Shown here: positions 16,821-25,078 of the stretch, piece by piece
Position numbering within the stretch: position 1 is the stretch's first letter
Layout: each line of letters starts with the position of its first letter
Source: Paenibacillus sp. FSL H7-0331
GTDB taxonomy: Bacteria; Bacillota; Bacilli; Paenibacillales; NBRC-103111
NCBI RefSeq assembly: GCF_001956045.1
Contig: NZ_MRTH01000016.1
Span: 1-64,000 of the forward strand
Reading direction: 5' to 3'
Length of the DNA stretch: 64,000 bases
Made by a program: the position numbers and the translations under genes
The notes under the pieces: generated by a model
Seen by the model: only the letters and a program-made list of their open reading frames with translations
What the model was told of the DNA's origin: nothing
Databases searched by the model: none

Positions 16821-17669
16821 ATGAAATTATTCAAAAATATTTTATCGATTATCGGAAAGATATTGTTAGCTACAGTTATTAGTTTTCTTTTAGTAGGAGT
16901 GGCTTCGATAGCGTTTAATTGGTTGTTTCACGATAAGATATGGGTAACTAAGTCGCTTCTCTTTATACAAAATATCTGCTTTATCTTGTCTGTGGTGCTT
17001 ATGTATGTCTGGTTTGAACGAAAACGTGGGTGGAATCTGGGTTGGACTCAAAATCATAAATGTAAATCATGGTTTGCAGGTGCCTTATGGGGAATTATTA
17101 TGATAACGAGCGCTTTTATGGCCGTTTGGTTGTTTGGCGGATTAAAAATAATTGATGTCAGCTTTGATCTAAAAATTATGCAAAGCTTGGTGTATTGGAT
17201 ATTCTTTTTCCTATTGGTCGCAATAAGTGAGGAGCTACTATCCAGAGGATATTTGCAAGGTCTCATTCGACATTACTTTGGAGTAGCCGCTGGTATTGTA
17301 GTAACTTCTCTTTTGTTTGCCGCTATGCACTTGATGAATGCGAATGTGTTAGAAGGCTTTGTTCCACTGATTAACTTATTTTTGGCGGGTGTGATGTTTG
17401 GGGTTGCCAGGGAAGTAACGGGTGGATTGTGGTTGCCGATCGGCATTCATTTCACCTGGAATCTACTTCAAGGAAACTTATTTGGTTTTTTCGTCTCTGG
17501 AATCAATATTAGGGAGTCCATAATTCACATTGAGATTTCAGGTAATAGTTTGATTTCAGGAGGTCAATTTGGTGCAGAAGGGAGTTTGATAACCAGTGCA
17601 TTATTGATAATGTATACGATAATAATTTGGCTCTGGTATCGGAAGCAGCAACGTTTTTCCCACTATTGA
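16821..17669 (+). CDS. CPBP-family intramembrane metalloprotease
   Basis: 282 residues with about eight helices. The CAAX-protease/bacteriocin-processing (Abi) motifs are present: E-E-L-L-S-R-G around residue 136, F-A-A-M-H-L-M in the next motif, and H-F-T-W-N near residue 215. The two Glu and two His should bind the metal in the membrane. Members act in bacteriocin self-immunity, prenyl-protein processing or anti-sigma cleavage. Nothing nearby shows which applies. It stands alone, 88 bases after the regulator gene. Confidence 0.9.
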   Translation: MKLFKNILSIIGKILLATVISFLLVGVASIAFNWLFHDKIWVTKSLLFIQNICFILSVVLMYVWFERKRGWNLGWTQNHKCKSWFAGALWGIIMITSAFMAVWLFGGLKIIDVSFDLKIMQSLVYWIFFFLLVAISEELLSRGYLQGLIRHYFGVAAGIVVTSLLFAAMHLMNANVLEGFVPLINLFLAGVMFGVAREVTGGLWLPIGIHFTWNLLQGNLFGFFVSGINIRESIIHIEISGNSLISGGQFGAEGSLITSALLIMYTIIIWLWYRKQQRFSHY

Positions 17670-17678
17670 ATGGCAAGA

Positions 17679-17708
17679 AGCCCTTCTTACCTAAGAGGCA
17701 GAAGGGTT
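17679..17708. terminator. hairpin between convergent genes
   Basis: AGCCCTTCT (17679-17687) pairs with AGAAGGGTT (17700-17708), with one G-T pair, across a 12-base loop. No clear T-run on either strand, so termination is likely but not certain. It lies between the CPBP protease and the FMN reductase gene. Confidence 0.45.
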
Positions 17709-17723
17709 AAGTGCCAAAACCTT

Positions 17724-18290
17724 TTAGAAATCGTATTCTGCTTCTTTCAACTGCCTAACGTTGGCGAAGGCATCGACCAGCATAACGGTATCCTCTACTA
17801 ATCGCCCAATGCGGAACAGAACATCGTCATTGACGATTTCTTTTCGATTGAAATCCTTTTTCTCAATGAATACATAGGCAGGTACAATATGTGCCTTCAT
17901 ATAAACTAAAATCGGCTTCAGCTGCAGCTCTGCCATTAAATAATGCTTCGCTGTCCCGGCCATAACCAGAATGCTCACGACCTTATCTCGCAAAGCGTTA
18001 ATCGGCAGCAAATCGAAAATATTTTTGAGTGTAGCAGGAATCGATGCTTGAAACGTCGGCGTTCCGATAATGATGGCATCAGCATTCATAATTGTTTCTG
18101 TTACAAACTTGGTGTCACCCTCATACTCCTGGTAATTACGTCCATCACTGAAGACCAAATCGTATTCCGCAAGATCAAGCAAGACAATGTCTGCATCTGC
18201 ATATTTCTCACGTGCAGCACTAAGTGTATAATCCATGGCTGTTCTTGTTTTAGAGCCGACGATAGAACCCGATATTCCTACAATTTTCAT
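17724..18290 (-). CDS. NADPH-dependent FMN reductase
   Basis: 188-residue flavodoxin-fold protein. The N-terminal phosphate-binding loop reads G-I-S-G-S-I-V-G-S-K-T-R, and G-T-P-T-F-Q-A-S-I-P marks the flavin contact loop, as in SsuE/YwqN-type reductases. It supplies reduced FMN to a partner monooxygenase. The ATG overlaps the stop of the upstream LLM-type monooxygenase gene (ATGA), the classical two-component arrangement, but that partner is a pseudogene here. The reductase itself looks intact. Confidence 0.88.
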   Translation of the reverse strand: MKIVGISGSIVGSKTRTAMDYTLSAAREKYADADIVLLDLAEYDLVFSDGRNYQEYEGDTKFVTETIMNADAIIIGTPTFQASIPATLKNIFDLLPINALRDKVVSILVMAGTAKHYLMAELQLKPILVYMKAHIVPAYVFIEKKDFNRKEIVNDDVLFRIGRLVEDTVMLVDAFANVRQLKEAEYDF

Positions 18291-19061
18291 AGTAACACGC
18301 CTCCCTTTTGAGCTGTGTGTTTCTTTATTGCAGGCATAATTTCTGTCGCGATCAGCTCGATGTTTTTCATGATTTTATCGAAGGGCACGCCGCTGAAATC
18401 AATCTGCGCCATAATACGTTGATGTCCGAATAATTCATATTGGTACAGCAGCTTCTCGATAATTTGCTGCGGGCTGCCCAGTAATAGAACATCCCTGTGA
18501 TCCGTAGACCGCGCGAATTGCTGCTTGGGATAGCCGACACCTTGCAAAGCCTGCATACCGGCATTCATATGCGGATAATACTCGCGAACTGCATCCTGTG
18601 AATTTTCCGCCGCGTAGAATAATGTCGTGACGGCAATGGGTAAAGCAGCTGGATCAAAACCGCTGTAAGTGATATACCCCTACGCGTGAACCACGACCGG
18701 CGACAATTTCGGCACGGCCTTTGGAGATCAGATCCAGAGTAGCAAAATCTTCATACACGCGAACAGGATCGGATGTGCTTAACACGGTTACCGAACTCGA
18801 TATTTTTATATTCTTGGTTGCTTGCGCAATGGCTCCCAGAATAACCGAATGCGCTTGAGTTGTAAAATGCGTTTGATGACTTTCGCCTAAGGCAAATACG
18901 TCAATTCCGGCCTCATCGGCCAGCTCGCTTGCTTCGATTAATTCTCGAATGCGCTGTTCAGCACTAATGATTGAGCCTGTATGTGGGCTCGGCAAATGAT
19001 CTCCAATCGAATATAATCAAAATTCAATTCCCTTCGTTGGATCGATGCGATATTGTTCCAT
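18287..19061 (-). pseudogene. LLM-class flavin-dependent monooxygenase, broken
   Basis: Luciferase-like monooxygenases of this group use FMNH2 supplied by the adjacent reductase. The reading frame begins at ATG 19061 after AAGGAG and gives MEQYRIDPTKGIEF, followed by an in-frame TGA where the family has Gly, then LYSIGDHLPSPHTG. Translation similarity continues to GRGSRVG. A frameshift and loss of roughly 110-130 central residues follow, and the family C-terminus resumes as YSGFDPAALPIAV through to the stop at 18287. So there are at least two inactivating lesions: a nonsense change and a frame-disrupting deletion. Confidence 0.85.
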
Positions 19062-19106
19062 GAGAATCACTCCTTATTTGTATGTTATATCTTTAAATAT
19101 AACTTG

Positions 19107-19123
19107 ACTAGTCAATTGATAAA
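19107..19123 (-). promoter_or_regulatory. MarR-type operator upstream of LLM gene
   Basis: ACTAGTCAATTGATAAA (plus strand) occurs here and again at 19614-19630 with one difference. On the minus strand it begins TTTATCAATTGACT, so its TTGACT can serve as the -35 of an LLM promoter with GATATA 18 bases further on. Repressor binding would block that promoter. Confidence 0.6.
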
Positions 19124-19131
19124 CAAAAAAA

Positions 19132-19575
19132 TTATTCGGGTGGTATTTCTTTTTTTAAGCTGTGCTTATGGACACGCGTCATCAGGTTGTGCAGCATCGT
19201 CTGTTCTTCATCATTTAACACTTCGTCAAAAAATGACGATTGAAAGGCGGCCTGTTCAGGGAATGCAATTTCTAGAATGGATTCAGCGTTTGCTGTGAGG
19301 CTAATCGTTTTCGTTTTCCAATCCTGCTGTCGTGTAATAAAGCCTTCCTTTTCTAGACGTGCAAGCATACGCGAAATACCGCCCTGCGTTACTGTAACTT
19401 TATCTGCTAACTCCATTTGGCTAATCGGCTGATATATTCGGATCTGCATGAGCACATCAAATTGGGCAATTGTTAAACCAAACCGTTTGAGAAAATCGTT
19501 CGACATTTGGTTGCTTTGATTCACAAAACGCGATAATCGCAGCCAGATTAAAGAACCGATTGTATTGTTGCGTAT
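19132..19575 (-). CDS. MarR-family regulator, probable ATA start
   Basis: Winged-helix repressor of 147 residues if it starts at 19575. The recognition region reads [28 protein letters not shown], followed by the D-x-K wing ([11 protein letters not shown]). A GTG at 19524 gives a shorter frame that loses the first dimerisation helix ([18 protein letters not shown]). That helix is conserved in MarR proteins and is encoded in frame upstream. An ATA lies at 19573-19575, exactly 8 bases after GAGGGGG. The likely explanation is an ATG-to-ATA change at the original start. The gene precedes the decayed monooxygenase pair and probably controlled it. Confidence 0.75.
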   Translation of the reverse strand: MRNNTIGSLIWLRLSRFVNQSNQMSNDFLKRFGLTIAQFDVLMQIRIYQPISQMELADKVTVTQGGISRMLARLEKEGFITRQQDWKTKTISLTANAESILEIAFPEQAAFQSSFFDEVLNDEEQTMLHNLMTRVHKHSLKKEIPPE

Positions 19576-19613
19576 TTTGATTACCCCCTCATTGTTGGCT
19601 TGGTTATCACTTT

Positions 19614-19630
19614 ACTACTCAATTGATAAA
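19614..19630 (-). promoter_or_regulatory. second MarR-type operator, upstream of marR
   Basis: ACTACTCAATTGATAAA, 16 of 17 identical to the site upstream of the LLM gene and in the same orientation relative to its gene. It lies about 40 bases upstream of the predicted marR start, as expected for autoregulation. Confidence 0.6.
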
Positions 19631-19689
19631 ATGGCAAGAGGATATTTATGGTGTTGTACCGATGCGTTTAATCAGGCTTTGAAAGCACC

Positions 19690-19705
19690 TGTTCCACGGG
19701 GAACA
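19690..19705. promoter_or_regulatory. parS-like site (one centre mismatch)
   Basis: TGTTCCACGGGGAACA differs from the perfect ParB-type palindrome TGTTCCACGTGGAACA at one central base. The flanking C and G extend the dyad to CTGTTCC/GGAACAG. It lies in the intergenic region upstream of the LRR-SLH gene. Whether ParB would bind with G at that position is uncertain, and it could be an ordinary operator for the LRR gene. Confidence 0.35.
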
Positions 19706-19816
19706 GCAGATTGCAATAGAATAGCTCAGGTTGCACTAGCTTAATGGAAAAGGCATACATTTCCGATATAAACTGTAACACGAAGTGAAGTCTATATAAC
19801 AGTACAGGGGGAATGT

Positions 19817-21826
19817 ATGATGTTCTTAAATTCTTTTAGAAAGAGGACCCTCATCCTGATACTTTTGCTTGTCATGCAAATAGGTTCCGTAAACAACGCA
19901 AAGGCGGAGGGGGTGGCAGTAGATCGAATTATCAAAGATCCCCAACTTGAACAAATTATTAGAGATATAATAAATAAACCTCATGGGGATCTTACGCCTT
20001 TAGACCTTATGCAAATCAAGCAGTTAAAAGGCGATCACAAAAAAATAGAAAGTCTCGAGGGACTTCAATTCGCGACGCAACTTACAGAGATTTCGTTGCC
20101 TAATAATCAAATCACCAATCTAATTCCAATTAAAAACTTGATAAATTTACAAGAGGTTTATTTCGCGTCAAACAGGATCACAGATATTACACCAATTTCA
20201 GAATTAACCAATTTATTGAGAGTTTCGTTTACAGCTAATAGGGAGATATCCGACCTGACCCCTATAAAAAACTTGCAGCATCTTGAATACGCGGATTTTA
20301 GTATTACCAATGTATTAGACTTGAATGCACTCTCCAATCTGCCCAACCTTAAAAGATTGGAACTAATGAGTAATAATTTCTCAGACCTTAGTCCTTTAGC
20401 CAATCTTCAATCATTGGAACGTCTCGGCATCGGCAGCAATAAAAGCATCTCCGATCTATCCCCTTTGAACGGGCTCATTCATCTTCAAGAGTTATGGATT
20501 ACGCAAGATAAGCTTACAGATATATCTAGCTTAGCAGGGTTAGAGAGCCTTAAAGAATTACATGCTTACGCGAATAACATCCAAGATATCTCCGCGCTTC
20601 AAAATTTAAAAAACTTAGAGATCGTTAACCTATCTAATAACAAAATTCAAGATATATCTCCATTATTGAAATTGAAAAATTTAAAGAATGCCGACCTTTA
20701 TGATAATCCTGTTCCTGACGAAGCGTTGAAAGAACTAGCCAGACACACTAGCCTTAATATGATGAATCTCAACACCAATCAGCCCCAATTGGAAAAATCG
20801 AATTCTCCTCAGCTCTCAGCTAAACCCATACTGTTTAGAGATGTCAATCCAAGTGATTGGTTTTACGAAGACATTCAATGGGCTGCAGGGAAAGGGATGA
20901 TCGCCGGATATGATGACGGAACATTTGTTCCAGATGCGAAGATTACAGAAGCTGAATTTTTAAAAATGCTAATATCGTTGTATATCGGGGATTTGTGGAA
21001 GAAAAATGATTTGCATTGGTATGATGGGTACTACAGATTTGCGGAGGAACATAAATGGGATGTATCGGGGTTGTCCTATTTAAAGGCCAAATCGGTTGAT
21101 TATACCGGTCCTATTCCATCCGAAAAGCCGTTTATTCGTTTGGAGGCTGCCATGCTATTATTGAACGCTGTCGGTAAAGAAGCAGACGCTCCAGATGAAC
21201 TGATTTGGGAAATGTACAACCGGAAATTTTCCGAGGGCAAAACGGACAAAAGCGTCTATGGGTTTCAAATAAACGATTTGCTAACCCGTGCGGAAGCAGT
21301 ATCCCTGCTACGGAAATTTAAAGAAAACAACCTCAATAATGAGCTGCTAACTGTCAGTCAATCCGTTGAGGCTAATAGGGTTTTGTCGATATCAAGAATC
21401 TCTTCCGCAATTCAACAACTGGCTTCAACTAAAGGATATCAAGTAAAGCAACCAGCGGCTTTAAACAGGTGGGTGAGAGAAGAGGGGAACATCAACCAAA
21501 TGATTAGAGTAAATTCAGAAAACAACCCCAAATTCTTATTCAGCGTAATGGTCTACGCGGAACAAAATCAGTATTCGCATATCAACATGTCCATATCGGA
21601 TGATGCGCGGTCGTTCGCAAGGGAGCTGCTGGATTCGATCCTTGATCATCAACCATACAAAAGCTCTATTATAACTGCATTTGATTTGATGCCGCAGGCA
21701 ACATCGCGATCAATGGATGTGGATCTTCCATATAATCATTCAGTTGTTTATTTTGACACAAATAGCTTCAATATCAGGTTATATGAGTACGACAAAAAGC
21801 CTTTTGGATATTCTGAGCGGTTTTAA
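19817..21826 (+). CDS. secreted leucine-rich-repeat protein with S-layer homology region
   Basis: 669 residues. A signal peptide ends near residue 30 (N-A-K-A/E). Residues about 50-300 hold some ten internalin-type 22-residue LRRs with the N-x-I-x-D-I-x-P-L pattern. Residues about 335-390 form an SLH repeat (F-R-D-V-N-P-S-D-W-F-Y-E-D-I), with two weaker SLH-like segments to about 500. The last about 150 residues are unrecognised. SLH repeats bind pyruvylated wall polymer, so the LRR face should be displayed on the cell surface for protein or glycan binding. ATG follows CAGGGGG. The stop overlaps the convergent kinase gene by 4 bases. Confidence 0.85.
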   Translation: MMFLNSFRKRTLILILLLVMQIGSVNNAKAEGVAVDRIIKDPQLEQIIRDIINKPHGDLTPLDLMQIKQLKGDHKKIESLEGLQFATQLTEISLPNNQITNLIPIKNLINLQEVYFASNRITDITPISELTNLLRVSFTANREISDLTPIKNLQHLEYADFSITNVLDLNALSNLPNLKRLELMSNNFSDLSPLANLQSLERLGIGSNKSISDLSPLNGLIHLQELWITQDKLTDISSLAGLESLKELHAYANNIQDISALQNLKNLEIVNLSNNKIQDISPLLKLKNLKNADLYDNPVPDEALKELARHTSLNMMNLNTNQPQLEKSNSPQLSAKPILFRDVNPSDWFYEDIQWAAGKGMIAGYDDGTFVPDAKITEAEFLKMLISLYIGDLWKKNDLHWYDGYYRFAEEHKWDVSGLSYLKAKSVDYTGPIPSEKPFIRLEAAMLLLNAVGKEADAPDELIWEMYNRKFSEGKTDKSVYGFQINDLLTRAEAVSLLRKFKENNLNNELLTVSQSVEANRVLSISRISSAIQQLASTKGYQVKQPAALNRWVREEGNINQMIRVNSENNPKFLFSVMVYAEQNQYSHINMSISDDARSFARELLDSILDHQPYKSSIITAFDLMPQATSRSMDVDLPYNHSVVYFDTNSFNIRLYEYDKKPFGYSERF

Positions 21827-24800
21827 TTTCTCGTCTTACTATGGTTATTCGGAATGGCAAAGGAAACGGTAGTACCTTCATAGGGCTTACTGCTAATAGA
21901 CAAGCCCTTACCGTATAATTGTGTCAATCGTCGATTCGTATTGGAAAGGCCAATTCCGCTCTTTCCCTTCATTGTTGGACTCAACAGTTGATTAGCCAGT
22001 TCTTGTTCCATACCCTTGCCATCATCTTGTACTTCAATCAGCGTGAAGCTGTCTTGGCGGGTAATCCGAATATGAACTGTGCCGCCTTTGTTTTGACTCA
22101 GGAGGCCGTGCTTGACCGCATTTTCAATCAGCGGCTGTATGGAAAGCGGGGGAAGAAGCAAGTTGATGAAGGGCTCCACCTCCCATACGACAGACAGCCT
22201 GTCCTCAAATCGTACTTTTTCAATATACAAATAGGCTTCGGCAAGCTCCAGCTCACGGGAAAGCTCGACCTGTTCCCCCGTACTTAGAAAATCAAAGCTG
22301 ATCCGTAAAAAGGAGGCAAAAGCATCACTTAGATCTCGCATCTTTTCCGTGTCTATCTCACTAAGCGCCATAATGGAATTCAGTGTATTGAATAAAAAAT
22401 GAGGATGAATTTGTGCCTGTAGGTAGGCGGCTTCCATGCGTGAACGTTCATGGATGGATTGCTTCAGCGTGATCAATGCCCGGATTCGGTATTGGAGTTC
22501 CAGCGCATCCACAGGCTTGGTCACATAATCGTTGGCTCCCGACAAAAATCCGGTGTAGATGTCAGCAGGCTGACTGCGTGCGGTCAACAGCAATACAGGA
22601 AGCTCCGATACGGAGTAATGCTCCCGGACTCTCTGCGTCAACTCGTAGCCGGACATATGGGGCATCATGACGTCGGCAATCAGAAGATCCCATTGTGCAG
22701 TACCGAGTAATTCCAACACCTCGCGAGCTGATGTAGCTGTCGTAATGGTATAGGGCTCTGCGGAAAGAATACCTGTAAGTACACTCAGGTTAACGGGATC
22801 ATCATCAACAGCAAGTATATTCATCTTTCCTTCATTCAATAGCGGAGGGATAAGCACGGAAGCTGCCAATTCACTAATTGCGGTGTCTGGAAAAACAAAT
22901 CCTGCGGGCCCGGCTTCAATTCGATCTGCTGTTTGGCGTAGAGGTAGAGGTTGCTGCGACAAAGGGAGATTCGACATGTTCACTAACGGCAGATCAAAGC
23001 TAAATACGGAGCCCTTTCCCAGCTCCGAGCGAACAGTCAAAGCACAGCCGTGCAATTCCACCAGCTGCTTGCATATGCTTAAACCGAGTCCGATACCCCT
23101 CCCATCGCTTATTCCATAGGAACCTTGTTCATAAGGAAGAAACGCTCGCACCTGTGTATCCTCATCCATGCCGACGCCGGTGTCGGAGATATGGATGAAG
23201 GCATGCTCGTCCCGCAGCTCGGCATAGACGGAGATGTGTCCTTCCTCCGTATATTTGAGGGCGTTGTGCAATAAATTATACAAAATTTGCACGAGTCTCT
23301 TCTCATCGGCCATAACCGGAGGCATCGTTTCTGCAATATCTATATGCAGTTGGACAGGCTTCCCATCTATCATAAATCTGAGCATACCGACGATACCGGG
23401 AATGATCGCTTGAATCTGCAGGGGCTCCTGCTGCAGGACGATGCGGTGTTCCTGGAGCCGAGCGACATCAAGAAGATCACCGAGCATATGCGACATGCGG
23501 CGGCTTATGGTGATGAGCAGTTCCATGTCTTTAAGGCTTCGCTCATTCATGGTAGCTTTCTCTTTAGTTACAACGGTTTGAGCGATATTCATAATGCCGT
23601 GCAGCGGCGTTCTCAGTTCATGCGACGTATTGGCGAGGAACTGATCTTTCAGCTTATCGGCCTTTTGCAACTGCTCGTTAAGCTTGGTATTTTCCTTGGA
23701 TTGACGGAAGTATTTTTTAAACCAGTAAGTAGAAAAACCAATAATGGCGGCTATTATATCAATCGGATAATAAACGATCGTAAACTCTCGGATAGAATCC
23801 CATAAGCTCCACAGAAAATTAGACACAATGCCAGATGCTGATAACAGCAAGTAGACGGTGTCGTTGTCGGATTGCTTCCTGAAGATCATGGTTCCTGTTA
23901 TATAGACAAACCAGACAAAGGGCAATAGATAGAAAAAAGCAAATATCTTGAGCTCAACCATTCCATTCACCAGCGGAGCCGATGCGGCCAATAAGAATCC
24001 TGAATAAGAAATGAGCACTACCGTGTATACTCGCAACCATCTGTTGTGTGGAGGTGCCGAAGAGAATCTTCTGAACACAAGAAGAATAAAATAGGTTTGC
24101 CACATGAGGGAGAGCAGCTTGATTTTCAGTGCCCACGTATAATTAATCGGCAGCCATAATAAGAGCAGGTTATCATGCCCTACCACAACCGAAACACCAA
24201 CCGCCAGCGTTAACAGACCGACAAACAACAAAGCCCGCTCTTGAGGATTAAATACATAGAGAAGACTCGCGTACAAACCGTGAAGCAGCAAAACAATAAA
24301 CGAAACCAGCTGAAAACCGATGGAATACCAACGTACGTAGTCAATCGCTGCTTGAGAGCCAAAGCGAATGGTCCGCAGGATACCACCGTTGTAAGGATCG
24401 TCGAAGTTAGCTACTCGAATGAGCAGTTCAATCTCTTGAGTGTCTTCCACAAAGTAGGAGGCTGTGTAAGAGACTTTTCTCGGTTTGTAGTCCCGAGCGT
24501 TGTCCGCAGGCTTTCCAAAATTGGCCGCAACCAGCCCATTGATCTCGACAGTTGATGCAGCTTGGATTCCTTGAAGCCAAAAAGCGACAGGCTGGTCCAG
24601 TGGGTCGATTAAAATACGCAGCCGATACGTTCCGTACCCATACGATGAACCGGAGCCATTCGTCAGCGCGCCGCTCCAATCTCCCGGAACCTGAATATAA
24701 CGAGATTCGTTGTCGGCCAACCGCACATCCTGATGAGAAACCAGTTTAGCAGGGTAAAACGCCCATTCACCATTTAACGGGATTGTAGGGGAATTCGTTA

Positions 24801-24963
24801 AGTCCATGCCGCGCATGTCGAGTACACCTTGGATAATAGGAGGGGGCTCCGATGTAGAGAAGGTTTCGGACCAAGTCCATCGCAAGGCAAAGAGTACACT
24901 AAGAAATATGACAATCGCGGCTATATATTTTAGGGTGGATTTATTTTGTATTTGCATCATCAT
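21823..24963 (-). CDS. hybrid sensor kinase: 7TMR-DISM, HisKA, receiver and second LytS-type kinase
   Basis: 1046 residues from the first ATG of an ATG-ATG-ATG run. Longer frames would overlap the preceding gene's terminator. Order: one helix, a jelly-roll 7TMR-DISM extracellular domain (about 30-190, with ...LNGEWAFYP...), seven helices to about 415, HisKA with H448 (T-S-H-E-L-R-T-P), HATPase ending GIGLGLSICKQL, a receiver with D764 (D-V-M-M-P), then a YesM/LytS kinase with H855 (Q-I-H-P-H-F-L-F-N), N-box QPLIENAVKHGL and G-I-G-L-S-N. Two complete kinase cores flank one receiver. No cognate regulator is adjacent, and no ribosome binding site is strong. Confidence 0.9.
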   Translation of the reverse strand: MMMQIQNKSTLKYIAAIVIFLSVLFALRWTWSETFSTSEPPPIIQGVLDMRGMDLTNSPTIPLNGEWAFYPAKLVSHQDVRLADNESRYIQVPGDWSGALTNGSGSSYGYGTYRLRILIDPLDQPVAFWLQGIQAASTVEINGLVAANFGKPADNARDYKPRKVSYTASYFVEDTQEIELLIRVANFDDPYNGGILRTIRFGSQAAIDYVRWYSIGFQLVSFIVLLLHGLYASLLYVFNPQERALLFVGLLTLAVGVSVVVGHDNLLLLWLPINYTWALKIKLLSLMWQTYFILLVFRRFSSAPPHNRWLRVYTVVLISYSGFLLAASAPLVNGMVELKIFAFFYLLPFVWFVYITGTMIFRKQSDNDTVYLLLSASGIVSNFLWSLWDSIREFTIVYYPIDIIAAIIGFSTYWFKKYFRQSKENTKLNEQLQKADKLKDQFLANTSHELRTPLHGIMNIAQTVVTKEKATMNERSLKDMELLITISRRMSHMLGDLLDVARLQEHRIVLQQEPLQIQAIIPGIVGMLRFMIDGKPVQLHIDIAETMPPVMADEKRLVQILYNLLHNALKYTEEGHISVYAELRDEHAFIHISDTGVGMDEDTQVRAFLPYEQGSYGISDGRGIGLGLSICKQLVELHGCALTVRSELGKGSVFSFDLPLVNMSNLPLSQQPLPLRQTADRIEAGPAGFVFPDTAISELAASVLIPPLLNEGKMNILAVDDDPVNLSVLTGILSAEPYTITTATSAREVLELLGTAQWDLLIADVMMPHMSGYELTQRVREHYSVSELPVLLLTARSQPADIYTGFLSGANDYVTKPVDALELQYRIRALITLKQSIHERSRMEAAYLQAQIHPHFLFNTLNSIMALSEIDTEKMRDLSDAFASFLRISFDFLSTGEQVELSRELELAEAYLYIEKVRFEDRLSVVWEVEPFINLLLPPLSIQPLIENAVKHGLLSQNKGGTVHIRITRQDSFTLIEVQDDGKGMEQELANQLLSPTMKGKSGIGLSNTNRRLTQLYGKGLSISSKPYEGTTVSFAIPNNHSKTRN

Positions 24964-25034
24964 ACAAAGAAATTCGACATAATTAGTGTGCGTTCCTCTA
25001 TTTCCATTATTAAGATACACGGATTGAACGACAC

Positions 25035-25061
25035 AAAACCCCAGAGCCTTAGGATCTGGGG
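25035..25061 (-). terminator. terminator of the Bce-type operon
   Basis: Read on the minus strand, CCCCAGA and TCTGGGG form a 7-bp stem with a 9-base loop followed by TTTT. It is placed 17 bases beyond the permease stop and before the hybrid kinase start. Confidence 0.8.
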
Positions 25062-25078
25062 CGTGTGTTTCATCCTTA

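Noticed and set aside
23287..23805. 172-codon plus-strand frame
   Set aside because: Antisense shadow of the hybrid kinase; its protein has no family-like motifs, while the minus-strand frame has all kinase boxes.
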